A DNA stretch of 64,000 bases from Baylisascaris procyonis (lineage: Eukaryota > Nematoda > Chromadorea > Rhabditida > Ascarididae). Positions 25,282 to 38,117 of this stretch are shown one piece after another. Both the position numbers and the translations under genes were made by a program. The notes beneath the pieces are model-generated. The model searched no databases. It was not told where the DNA came from and worked only from the letters and a program-made list of their open reading frames with translations. The stretch lies in NCBI GenBank assembly GCA_037389465.1, contig JAZARR010000231.1, positions 558,001-622,000 on the forward strand, written 5' to 3'. Within the stretch, counting starts at the first letter, position 1. Every line of letters starts with the position of its first letter.

Positions 25282-27991
25282 AAGTCAAAAAGGTAGTTAT
25301 TAGGATGATAGTGATAAAACGATAGAATTCGGCTTCTACCGCTGTTCTAAAAAAAGCAATTTAAGCTTTCTTTCCCGTTAAAATCGAGTCTGCTTTTGCA
25401 AGTTCCTCGAAACACTGAATTTTTTCAAATATTTTCACCGCAAATTAAAAGGAATTGAATTTTTCTACTTTTCAACACTCAATAATTTTCTTAATACGGA
25501 GAATAACTTTGTATGATTTAAGAAGATATGTTGTCATAATACTGTTTTTGTTTCATCTAAATCTTTAAAAATATATAGAGAGCGATTTATAATAACTCAT
25601 AAGCAGGGAAGTAATTGCACATCAAGTGATCGCAATAAAGAAAAAGAAGTTTAAAAAGAAATTTAATGGATCTGCGAGTGAACATTGATCTCCGATTTCA
25701 CGTCAAACATTCTTGCGTTCAAAAATTGGAATACAAGAGGACAGTGCAGTATGGGTACACCGTTTCTGCATTGCATATCTCTAAATCACCTTATCACGCA
25801 ATAACTGAATATCAACTATTTCTAAACAGTTATCAGGCAATAACGGTGAATTCCACTAGAACTAAAAGTGAGAGAGACGAGAGTAGTAAGAGGTCATTTC
25901 AATCGTTGTAATAGCTAAAACTCATAAATGATGAAGAACAAAGGAAAACGGGGTGACAAATTTGAGGAATTGAAATAAAAACGCAATTGTTCAAATGGAT
26001 ACCGAATAGTATTCTTCTTATAGTATCCTTTAAATAAGCTCCTCTTTACTCCTGCGAATAGAACCTGTATTAGAAAAGACAAAAAAAAAAATGATTTCCC
26101 AGCCTGGACAGAATTTGTGCTGGCAGAAGTCCACTTTTCAAAGTTATAAATGCCAGTGCCTCTCAAAAAGTTTAAGTTCGCAAAAATAAGCAAAATCACC
26201 TCTTTTGAACTCATTAATCTATTATAAGCAACTTATCAATTTTCATACGTCCAGAAATCGAAATGAACGTGAAATAAGTAAAAAAAAAAAGACATGGATC
26301 TCTTAAACAAGAAGATTCTATCCGAAGGCAACGAAAAAATAAGTCCCTGGGCTTTAACTTATGCGAATACGGTATACTTAGGCGTACCTATTGGGGAATA
26401 TAGAAACAGCCATAAAGGCTCTTGAAAGAAAGCAACAATAGAATTTCAGAAACAATTTTCAAAGTGAGCTAGGGGATGGCAGAAGTGTATTAAGACCCGT
26501 TCTTTGTTGTGTTCGCTATAGGATTAGATGTGGGTAGCAAAATTAGAAACTCATATACCAAAGAAGAGATACAAAGTGCACAATGATTGAAAGGGAAACG
26601 TGCTCTAACGTTGGCGGCGATTCATTGAGGTGTATGCAATGAGGAAAGAAGAATAATTACCGCAATGTTTTTTTTTACAGCGTTCGTTTTTTTTTGCAAT
26701 TTCCTTCAAAGAATTGAACTGTGATTACTGAAGGGAGAAATAAGTATATTTGAAAATAATGTGTAATTATGAATTAATCCAGCAAATAGCTGCAATCGAC
26801 AAGAAATATTCACAGTGACATAAATTGATAGCCTATATATGACTAATATTAAAAGCCGATTGCGCTAATAATTTCACATATTTCATGAAATAAGCTCTTG
26901 AAAAGTACAATGCTAATAAGTACCGCTCTAGGCGAAATGAAGTGAATTGGCCTCTTTCCTTTTTATTCGTAATCGGGATAGAAGTTGCTTTAACTTTTGG
27001 GTGGGCAATTTGCACAAAAAATTTGGACACTTTAGATCACGATGCAGTTGCTCATTTAGGGCTCCACTGAAAACTCACCAAGTCTATACTGCGATACTTT
27101 AGGCTCTTAGTGAACTGTCAATCTAACATTTTTGGTAAGTTATCTTTATTAAGCGCCTTAATTAGATCACCTCCTTTCCCAATCCCCCTCGTCCCTCCAA
27201 AGAACAAGCCTGAATTCTATACGCATCAAAGATATCAGACATTGATATAAAGTCAGGAAATTTTGCGATTGAACGCACTGATCTGTGTCGCATATTCCTC
27301 CTCGATTTTCGAATGTGTCGCCGTTATAAGGTAAAGCAGAAATTCCTGCAATACGATATGCACCATTGAGTAGTTATATTTCTAGAGGGGAGTGCCGCAA
27401 GGATGATCTTGAAAGTTGGATTAAGTGTTAGCAAATTACCATTAAAAAAGATGAAAGACAAAGATGACGTGAGTCGTTGTAAGTAACTTTGTGGTTGACC
27501 CGCTTATACAAACGAATTATTAGGCGGTTGTCCGAGTGAGTTCGTTGAAATTCATCATTATATCGATTCGTTGAGATATTACGATATGCGAAATTATTAC
27601 AAAATTAGTTATTTAATTGGAGATGCAATAATACACCATAGTGCTATGAATGAATATCCCAACGATTGGGAAATTCGGAGACCACTTAAATCATTCAATA
27701 TTTTTAATTGTGATCATGAATTATAAGTATAAATGAATTGGTGTAGTGGAATAAAAGCGATCTTTTGCAAAACAGACAACAAGCGAGATGGTTCTTCGTT
27801 GTGGGTATAACGCTGCTAGAGACGAGACTTTTGGGTCGCTGTCTTTGCTATGAGTATTCCAAATCGGCACTGTTACAACTTCAAAATAACGGGGAAACCA
27901 GTTTTTCCAACGTCGAAACGTCGTATGTGATAGGTGATGAGATGGTGTTCAGGTTGGAAGAGCATTGTTGCGCATCATTTGCGGGGATTGG

Positions 27992-30900
27992 ATGAGATAC
28001 TGCAACTCACTTCTTGTACTTCGTGTGCTCACTGTATTCCTAGCACTTCTGCTTGCGAAGGATTATCACCTCCTTGTGAAATGCCTTCTATCGATATGGA
28101 CACCTTTCTACCATGCTTTCTATTCTCCACAGTCCAGGTATGCATTTATTGTCGACGCATTATGGGGCTACTTTTCAAAGTACTTGTGCACACCACAGAA
28201 AACTCCCACAGTAAAGATGGTTCAAGGCGGAATTCGGGATTTTCGCCTCTAATAGAGAACCGTCTATCTGTTTCACTAAGGACTTCATTTTTCAAGACGG
28301 CTCCGGAAAAATTGTGAGAGGGTATTGTGTGGCGATATCATGTCTATATGAACTTCATTTGAATAGAACACATCCTTCACAAAACTCAGAAGCATGGAAA
28401 TAACGTTCAGTTTCTCCATGCAAGAAAGTCGTGTTGAGTTTTGAAGCAGTTGAGTGCAAAAAAAAAACAGTATTGAATACAAATTGGCGGATCCCTCCGT
28501 TTTTCGACAAAAGTGTTGAATTCTGTAGATGCGGTCGGACGTCAAAAAATAGTGACTTATTGAACGAGGAGCTTAAAGTAGTGATGCGACCGCATGTAAG
28601 GTCTTGAAATGGCCTCTGCACAATGAGGCTTACTATTTCACCCAAATGCTCACTGATCCCGGGATCAATGTGAACTGATTGTTTTTTCAAATATCCACTG
28701 CAATACGTTCGTCAGAATTTTTATCACGTACACGTAGTGGCATCAAAATTCAGTGATTCCAACTTCGTTTTTGGTGTGCATCCTGAAGTACCCAGTAGAA
28801 GGATGCATCGACGACCGGCATAAACTGAAATCAAATGACTGCATCCTTGCTTTTCTTGCACACAGTTTTCTTTTTTTTTCACATACGGCGAATCTCCGGG
28901 GGGAGGGGGGGGAGGCAAGGGTGGGCTAATAGTACTTAAGGTGAAGGGAGGATCGCTGTCTGTACGTGAAGTTTGTGAGAGACCACCAAAAAAGCTGGGA
29001 GATCACTCATAGATACATCCTGCTTCCAACCATACCCATCTGCCCCTTACCTCCTCATAGTCTACTTGTTCTTTAGGATCTTTGGCAACGGATTTGTCAA
29101 CGACGTATTTTTGTACTGTTTATCATATGAATATTTTTAGTACCGGTCAATGTGATTGCTGGAATTGCAAAAAGCGCATTTCGTGCAAATCCTCTGGTGC
29201 GCTTTCCCACCTTTCTTTTAATATTTAATAAAGCTTTATCATGCCCAAACGCGTAAATTTAATATAGAGGCAGTCTTTATCACACAAACTTTAATTTATC
29301 ATTTGAATTTTATTCGTCATTGAGCATATTGTTTGATTTAATTGAGTGGCCGTAATCGGCGAATCTATAAAATATGTGAAACTGAGCAATGATCAGCATA
29401 ATTTTTGATGCCTATAAGAACAATATCTAAATTCATGTCGCATAAAATCAAAAGTTCAAATGTTTTGCAAAGGAAAATGCTAGAGAATTTCTAAATATTA
29501 GTTTTCCAGGAAGAGTTATGACTGTGATATGTAATTATAGGGGTTATCAAGGTTGGATGTATTAATGCAATCAAGATTGGATACAATGAAAACCTTTTGT
29601 GAGACTTCTAGGCAGTGTAGTTTTAGAAGGACGTCGAAGCCATTAAAGAAACATCAAAGCTCATAATTGAAGTCATAGCTTCTGATGTCTCAAGTATCCG
29701 TTATGAGATTCCTAATAGAAGCGATCACTTTTTTCACGGGAAGTAATTGAGTTTAGTCTATTCTACCCATATATTTTCGTATACACTGCCATTCAATGAA
29801 TGCATTCATTTTACAGTAATACGTCAACGATTCGGGCGTTTAGCTGGGATGATGTGGATCTGTTATCGCCTCCGGGTTTCAATGATTCCATCTCGGAAGC
29901 GCTTCGTATAAACGAGCTATTAGCTCGACCTCAATATAAATGTGATAAGACGATTCGAATTGGTAGCGAGCATTTCGGCTTTCTTCTATGTTACGATGCC
30001 GATTTTGTTAGCCCTAATACAACTATTGGGTAACGAGCTTTTAATATTGCTTGCCATGCGCAGAATGGCTAAAATATTTGTTTTACTATTTGTTCTTTCT
30101 TTCTTCATAATTTTATGGCTTCACAAAATTATATCATCCGCTTTCCTCCAGTTGCCTTTTCCCATCCCTATTTCTTTCTCTAAAAGATTTTCGTTCCCTC
30201 TCAAAACGCTGCTTTAAATGACGTTAGTGTGATGCTTTTGCTCACATCTATAAATTCACAACGGTATTAGGTTTCTGTGTTGTTTCTTCGGTTTCTGCAT
30301 TTCCACCTGTAATAATTCATCTCTCGAAAAGTTCTAAAGGAAGGTGAAGAGTGTTTTATCATTTTGGTTTCTATGTAAATAGGAATCTTGAGCATCTTCT
30401 GCTAAAATTTTCATGAGAAAAGGAGCTCATACTAAATTATGCGAATATCAGTAGTAATTATATGTAAAACAAAGGTGTAAAACGTTATGAAGAAAGAAGT
30501 GGAAGTGCTAAATTTAATTTAAGAAAGTATAGATGAGACGTTTTTTTAGGTGGATGGCATTAGATCGAGGTGGTGTAGGGTAACTTAATGTCTTTCTGCA
30601 CTGAGAAATCACTAGGATTCCAAATTCAAGACAACTGTTGATCAGATTTCTAGAACTTTGCGAGTTGTTGTTGTTTGCTTCATAAGGATACTTTATAGCT
30701 TCTGTTTTATATTATATGATTCAAATTATTAGCACGAAATTTCACCTGTTCTAATAAGTACTACATGTTCACGTAAGGATATATTGCTTGTTGTTTTCAA
30801 TGGCACAAAAAATAAGTGATCGAAACTTTAGCATTTCCATGAAATTTATTACCATCGGTAGTAAAATTATTTCACATTAGTGAAAGATTTGTGACAATTT

Positions 30901-33900
30901 AAATAAATTCATCACTTTTATCACTGTTCTCTTGCGAATTCATTTTTGTTTTATCTTTATCGTTATTGAAATTATTGAAAAACGTTTTGCAGAACAGCTG
31001 TTCTTTTGACGGGCGATGTATTTGAGGATTTCTCTTTTCTGAAATCATTGAATCCGAGAAGATGGGTAATGTTCATTCCGGAAAATTATGCCGGTCTGGA
31101 TCAGCTTGGAGATGTTGGTTGGTGATTTCTTCGTATACCGACCGCTTAAGCATGTTGAAGGAAGGATAACTGATAAGGGTTGGAGAGAAGTGAAAAGTGC
31201 CAAAAGCAGACATGATGAAGTATCTATCATTTGATTTCCTCTTAAGTGCTGTTATTTCCGCAACTATCACTTTGCAGTTTTATCTTTCATCTATAGATTA
31301 GAATAAAATGTTTTAGTCTCGATACCTCATATTGTATTGGAAAGGAAGTGGGTGATAGCTATCTTCAGGTGAAGTTTGTTAGTATTATTTTCCACCACAC
31401 TTCTCTATTTGATCACTCCCAGGTGGTGCTGTGTTAAACAATTAATGCAGTTGCATATCATTGCATAATTCTCCCACAACGTCCAAGGCAGAATGCTATT
31501 GTTTGAGTATATCTTACTAGTTGTGGTCTTCCTTTTCGCGGGACTACATGTTCCAAGCCAAGGGCGTTGCTTTCCTAGTCACGTTCTATCACAGCTATTA
31601 TAGTTGTACAATATTCAGTACATATAATTCAGGTGTAGTAATGCGCAGGTGTGCTTAATGCAGAATCACTTTGCTTAGATGATTAAACTTTCAGTTATTC
31701 GTTCCCTAAAATTCTCATTTCTTGAAGGCCAACCAAGAGTAGAAAAAAATTTGAATAGGGAATGCAAAAAATATCCTTCGCCTGATTGCTAGGAAACGTT
31801 AAAAAGTGTTAGTCAAAGATGTTTTCCTCATTTGCATAATGAAAAAAAAAAACAATTATAATGTGAAATATTCTTTTAGATGTGGAAGTAAATTATCTAA
31901 TGCGTTTACGGTATGCTGAAGATTGGAGTATAGACGATATAATCAACGGCATTGCTAATAGGCAATTTGATAGCGCATTTTTAAGCTTCTATTCACCTTT
32001 GATTAGCGCACCAGAAAATGGTGGCTTTGATCAAATATTGGAAGCACCGAAATTTGTTGCAAAATTACTACCGGTGAGTGGAAACATTGGAAATTGAACT
32101 ATTGTTCTGTGCACTGTTTGAATCGCTTAAAATGAATTACTTGTGACTTTACTAGCGCTTACTTTAATGAGGTACCTTCATTCCGTCTGTAAACAGCGAT
32201 AAAAGGTGAGCAAATAAAGTGATAGTTGATAAGCTGGAAGCCGTCTTAGCGGTTTCATGCAGTTTTCAGCGAAATTATCTTTTTTCTTAATAAAAAAAAA
32301 ATCCATCTAAATGCCTTATCACTGACGGATAGGGGTATTTGTAAGAAAATTGTAGCATGGAAAATCCAAAGATGTTTCTGCAGGATTTTCGGTGAATAAT
32401 CGTGAAAGTTTTTTTTTTTTCATTACGATTTATAGATTAACATTTGATTTTCACTTGTGCTTACGTATGTCCTTAATTTTTTGATGTATTTACCATACTC
32501 AATAGTGACAAAAGATCTTTGATCTGCAGGTGCATATGTTAAAGGCACAAGCTTGTGGAGGAATATCTAAAAATTCGGATGGGCAACATTAGCCTTAACT
32601 AAAGATTCTTAGAGGGCATAAAGAAGGGAGCGAGATAGGGGAATTTGAGATAAGCTTGTATTTGATCGACTTGTAACAGCGAAGCGAAGTTGCTTTTGGG
32701 TTATTAAACTGCTTTGGGGATGGTATAAGAGATTCATCTATTTTTAGACATCGCCATGAGGCTATCACTAAGCTTACTAATGATTTTGAAACAAAAATTG
32801 ACAAGGAGAAACAATTATGCTTTCGAGGATATAGACAGGGATGTCTTTGTCGCTTTTTTTTGCTTCGCCTCGGCAGAGTGAGCGGCAAAAACTCGACGGT
32901 ACAAAATTTACGATAGATTTTCTGCAGCTTAGTTGGCTTGCAGGAATTCTGAATTGCTAGGTGGTTTTCTTTTCGTCTGGTCGATGTTAGAAGAGGAATG
33001 CGATTTACAGACTCCATTGCACTTCTGACTGCGCACAACTCCGAAAAAAGAATAGAATCAAAAAAATTATGAACGTGACTATATATTTGTATTTAGCTAA
33101 TTTGATGACCGTAGTTTCATTTGTTCGTGAATTAGAGCTAAAAAGCATGTTATATGCAAATTGCTTATCTATTGCCTTTCCGGTAGCATGCTGTTTCAAA
33201 AATTCGTAATATATCGAGTCAAGTATCTGTAGTTTCTGTGAAAATTGCGTTGATTACCATATGCGCTAATCTTTCAGTTTCTGAATACGAACCAACTACA
33301 ATTGTTGGTGAAGATCGAAAAAAAGAACGGACAAAATATTATTCTGGAATGGTATCGTCTCTTTTATCGGTTATTTTTTGAGTTTAACTTTGCGCTATTA
33401 GGAGCAGAAGCTGATGGAAATTGTGGTCGAATGTTGGATAAATGCACGTATCGCTTAAGTTTCGTACATTTTGAAGGATACGCTTCTGAACCACCTATAT
33501 TTGGATTTGGTTGGTTTTTTTTTTTTTTTTTTTTTGCTTATGCCCATTTTATATTCATTGGAATCGTTCTTGCTCATTTAAATTTATCATCAGTTAAGAT
33601 ATTTTCTGCATTAGTAAATCCATATTACTTAAGCAAGGAAGATATGATTGCACAGTCAAAATGTTTACGTTATTAGAGAGTGGAACGTCGAAGTTTTGGT
33701 GGTCTTCATGGTACTATGCTTTCTTCTACTGCTTTACTGCATATAGCGCAGTGCAATAGTGCTGTCCTTTCAACTTTCCCGATCCGTTTTCGCTGTCTTG
33801 TTTTGTGTTGTTCAGCACTCAGCATTCCAAGATGAGTGCCGCATAAAACACTCTCAGCCACGACCTTCACACAACTGTATGCTATTGATTGAATCATCTC

Positions 33901-36900
33901 CTTATTATGCCACAGGGGATACCACTTATTTAGTTGGCTTATTAAATCTTATGCTTAAGGCAGTACTTTTGTTTGGCAATATTGCTATACATTTTGTTCA
34001 ATTTCTATGCACTTCTATTTTATGATGGGCTTAACGGGATGCCTATATGAGTAGATTGTGACATGAATGATATAAAATTGATGAGAACGGTAAGCGGAAT
34101 TCCGCTGTATTTTCGAAGGTTTTCACTGTTTATGATCAGATTCTAAATTTACTGTAGAAGTGACTGGCATCTTTTTCAGGATCACCTCTCGAAGAAAGAA
34201 ATCGACTTATTCGTTACCTTAAAAGTATTGACAAATTTCGTAACTGCACAGATCATGATTCCGATCACTCAGAGCTACCGATACTATGTAGGGAAACCAT
34301 TTCTGGCACGAAAAATTGCGGCGTAATTTACGTGAGGTGAGTTCTGTAATTTTATCGTCATTGGAGCCTGTTTTCTAGCTTTTTCGAGGCGTACATACTC
34401 GCAGAGTGAGTAGATGATAGGCCGTATGTTTCTTCATTGATTGATAAGTTTATATTCGGCTGTGTTCTTTGTGCTCAGCTGCTCTTGGGCTTTAAAAATT
34501 GAAATTTTTTGCTATTCATCAACACGCATACATTTGGTAGCAATAATCGGGAGCTGAGGAATTCGGACTATCATCGCTAAATTTATCATTTACGTAGTTA
34601 TTTATTTCTCATATTTTATATTCCATTCACTGCTAACAGTCCTCACGATCCTCTAATCGTACTGCCAAAAGGTAAGAGAATATAAACTGCCTTACATTTA
34701 GATATCGAAGTTTAACTTCGCTCATCAGGTTATCTGCGTTTGGTGATTGCGAATTGTATTTCTTTTCACCACTGCTTAACGCAAGGTGAGTGCCTTCATT
34801 TGCTTAATATTCGACTCTTGGAAAGTTATGCGATCTTGCTACGTTACTACTCCATATTTTTTGCTCTAGTTAAATCTGTTCTATTTGTTTATTCGCGTTG
34901 TTGATTTACATATTTGAGTAAGTAATATAATTTTATATGTTCTTCAAGATAAAGGCACTTTATAAAGGGTGGTTCAAGATGGCGGTTACATGAGGCTTCA
35001 ATCCAGATTATTTACAACACTGTGAAGTTTTTATTTTCGCCGAGCAAAATTAAAAACATTCAAAGCATAAGACCAAAAAAAAAAAGAAGCAAGCGGTCAC
35101 AACGATTAAGAAGCCGGCGTTAATTAAACAAAAGTGCCTAGATTTTTTCGAGATCGAAATGCTTGAGACGATTATTGAAAGCAAAATATTCGATGTTAAA
35201 GCAATAATAGAAATCCACATTAAGACAGTCCGGAAAGGAAAGGACTCCAAAAAAGTCTTAAAAAAGCGTTAGACTATTGAATTGGGCGATCCAAATCACA
35301 CTGAAACTCACAAAAATTTGAAAAGGGATCACTAAAGTTGTTCATCAACAAAAAGCTTACAAATGCACTAGAATTAAAGAGCGCCCCAATACGCTTCATT
35401 ATGAGACAAAACCCGATAGGATGTGATCCATAAAGCGATTCGCCCACTTTCATCCGGAAGTTTAAACCAATAAAAAAGCAACGAAGCCGGTTTGGTAGCT
35501 TTCCCAATATACCGTAACGGGGAAGTTTAATTTGTTCATTTCTAAAGTTAGGCGTGCCATCTGAAATGAAATACTTTGAATATTAACAATGCTATATGGT
35601 TTCAGCTTAGGTCGATCCATACATATTTTCCACTACGGCATTTCTCCCCATGCGAACGAATCAATTTTGGTACCAGGAGAGCGACATGATGTGCAGTGGA
35701 AGCTGCTCACTTTTTCAGAAATTATTGAGAAAACTGGACGTCAGCATATCGATGCCCTTCTTTTAGACCTTGATGGAGGCGAATGGAACATTCTGGATGC
35801 AATTTTAAACTCACCTGGTGAACTGAAAAAAATTCGACAGATAAGCATGAGGCTACGGTAAGCTTCTAATCGTTGATCAAATATGCTAAGCGAAAGTTTT
35901 GGTGACTGGAAAGAGGATTGTGAACACAGCTAGCGTTCACAATCATTCTTCTCTTTTGCAAACATTTTATTCAAATTCATTCATTCTGTGTTATCTGCGC
36001 CTAAAGAATTCATCACTGTACCTTCTTTGTTGTAGCTTCTGTTTTTAAAAGTTTTTTTAAATTTAAAAACAGACCTTTTAGAGATTGGAATTTTTTATCA
36101 TTACCAGATTAATTTCGCTTGTTACCAGATTAATCTGCTTCATTTTTCATTGCGTCGAAGATCTCCTGCTATTTTAGGTGTCAGTTTTTGCTCAGTTTTG
36201 TTGCATATGTTAATCGAAAATCGAAAAGCACCATGCTCCTGACAAAATATGGAACATTGACTTATAGGAAATCTTTTCGTGCAGAACAGTTCGATCATTT
36301 CCGGTGCAGTGTGTCTAGCTATCAAATGTGTGGTGTATATATGGAAGTGGGGCCCAGTCCATGATGATTAAACTGACCCCAGGCTGTCGCCGGAGATCAC
36401 CTGAGGGTCGGTTGATCCTTACCGATGGCTTCGGCCACCGGGGCTACTATCGCGAGGTAGTAGCAGGGTGCGAAATGACGCGCATGAATGGTGTATATAG
36501 TGTTTGATAGCGCTCAGTAAATAGAGAGAGTGTTGGAAATACTAGGCGCCTTATAGTCCATCGGTCCGCACCCGAAATGTGATAGGAATGGGAAATTAAT
36601 TTCTTGGGAAGAGCGGAGAAGTAGATGTAATGCCTCGACGATAAATAAACAAACTTGTGGAGTTCACATTTTTCACTGATAGCTATTTTAAAACTTGCAT
36701 TGTAGGACAAGAACAAGGTTCCCAAAGAAAGAAAATTTTCAATGCTGGTAGCAGTCTGATACATTGTGTAATAGTAAATAGTATGATAATCTTAAGTAGT
36801 AATTTTTTAAAGCTTTATTTTGGCGCCCTGAAGCGGGATAGGGCCGTTTTCTGTGGCAGAACACAGATGAATGTCCCCTCAAAGTGTGGCAATGGTCAAA

Positions 36901-37230
36901 ACTGTGGATATCGTTACTATGTCGCAAAAGGAAATAGTTTTTGATTTGCGGTGTGAGATTAACGAGTTGTTTCTGTTTAGTCACTTGAAGAGAGGTCATA
37001 TTGAAGTGGTCCAGTATTCCAGCAAAGTTGTTTGTCGTACGCTCTCAAATGAGCATTTTAAAACTCGTTTTCTCTGTTTCAGGTTGTGGATTGGAGAAGA
37101 AAACGAAAACTGTCGTCGTTTTTACTATCAGTTGATGCGACTGAGGGATTGGGGTTTTAAAAAACTTCACTTCAGAGCACAGAATCATACAACATATTAT
37201 ATTCTATTCGCGAAGGAGGCCATTTCTTGA
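27992..37230 (+). CDS. Membrane-anchored methyltransferase-like protein (METTL24-like)
   Basis: Eight exons: 27992-28137, 29817-30029, 30993-31117, 31880-32073, 33278-33509, 34180-34336, 35606-35857 and 37083-37230. Phases all agree and give a closed 488-residue protein. Residues 1-35 form a signal anchor (short basic start, then SLLVLRVLTVFLALLLA), so the rest is probably lumenal or extracellular. The C-terminal half ends in a domain with GVIYVSLGRSIHIFHYGIS, then HIDALLLDLDGGEWNIL (410-416 DLDGGEW), then CRRFYYQLMRLRDWGFKKLHF. This order, and the D-x-D/E-G-x-E-W motif, are those of METTL24/FkbM-type putative methyltransferases. The donor substrate and acceptor are unknown. The N-terminal half looks like a degenerate copy of the same fold (see findings). 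ATG 27992 is the first Met after an in-frame stop at 27938-27940. The exon 3 donor (GTTGGT) was picked by frame. Biochemical activity is not proven for this family. Confidence 0.82.
33515..33535. repeat. Poly(T) tract just inside an intron
   Basis: Twenty-one T residues begin five bases past the donor of the fifth exon of the methyltransferase-like gene (GTTGGT then T-run). It could be the tail of an old retroposed insert on the minus strand or a simple polypyrimidine run. Confidence 0.8.
36375..36464 (+). ncRNA. Candidate structured RNA or structured repeat inside an intron
   Basis: Three hairpins follow one another in the last intron of the methyltransferase-like gene. The first pairs GACCCCAGG (36375-36383) with CCTGAGGGTC (36400-36409), one base bulged, around a 16-base loop. 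The second, 36422-36441, is CCGATGGC and GCCACCGG closed by a UUCG tetraloop with one mismatch. The third pairs GCTACTA (36443-36449) with TAGTAGC (36458-36464). The block is GC-rich in an AT-rich intron. I recognise no RNA family. It may equally be a dispersed repeat, and the hairpins would also form on the minus strand. Confidence 0.4.
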
Positions 37231-38019
37231 GGTAGACTCCTGCAAGTCTTTAGGCGAAGCCGTCGATACATTTGTTGATTGTTTATAGCTGTAATTACTC
37301 GCACAAAGACGATGATTTTGCACACCGCAGTATATCATTTCTTTTTGTCTAGCGGTGATTACTGAGTTGTTTTGACCGCTCTCGATTAGAGATCATCAAC
37401 CCAAATCTCTTCTGAAGGTTTTTCAAACTCGTCGGCCATATCCAAAAGTTCCTCACAATTTTTTGGGAAATCTGGAGGGAATTTTTGCGTTTGCATGGTG
37501 AACAGACGATATTATGAGCCGTTAGTTACGTGGTTCTGTGATTGTCTTCTTTTCTCTCTCTCTCTTTTTTTTTTAATCTTTGCATATTACTAGTCTGTTC
37601 TGTGCGTTGGCCTTTTCATTCGCTGGGGAAGATCGAGCATTAACTCATATCATTTCAATCGCATATTTTGTTTGGCAGAACAATTGTGCATTAAAAACAA
37701 CATGACATACTTTTCCATTAAGGTAATCCATTTAATGAATACATATTCTGTTCGAATCGTTTGCGTCAATGATTGATATTTCATCGGTCTGTTATCCATT
37801 TATGCGAATTCCCCACCAGTGAATTAAAATATTTTTAATGCAATCAGTGATGACCCCTCTTTTTTGATGATGATCTTAGGCATTCTCATTGCGGTTGCAT
37901 TGCAATCAAAAACAGTTGAAATGCGAATTTGTAGTTATGTGTTTTATGAAACGTTTATTCGATGTTCATTTCACTGTTTCATCGTCTTGAAAAGTTTTTT
38001 CGGGAATAAAAATTGCTGT

Positions 38020-38117
<98 letters not shown>

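Larger units (their letters stand above)
22762..27991. other. Divergent intergenic region between FBPase and the methyltransferase-like gene
   Basis: Both flanking genes point away from here, so it must hold two promoters. I found no coding exon. The 25020-25290 stretch is less AT-rich and denser in palindromic words (CAGCTG, GGTTAACGATC, CGATCGTCGAT, GTTTAC) than the rest and is the best candidate for FBPase regulatory DNA. An AC microsatellite lies at 23739-23761. Open frames of 60-100 codons (for example 23588-23851 minus, 25915-26214 minus) are low-complexity and unsupported. Confidence 0.45.

Noticed and set aside
27934..28317. 127-codon plus-strand frame
   Set aside because: It is a shadow of the first methyltransferase-like exon in another frame; the frame with the signal anchor splices cleanly to the next exon.
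32595..33038. 147-codon minus-strand frame inside a methyltransferase intron
   Set aside because: Composition is low-complexity Ser/Lys/Leu with no domain, and the plus strand there is clear intron.
34960..35530. Possible Tc1/mariner remnant in a methyltransferase intron
   Set aside because: A few Lys-rich strings looked transposase-like but frames are broken throughout and no terminal inverted repeat was found.
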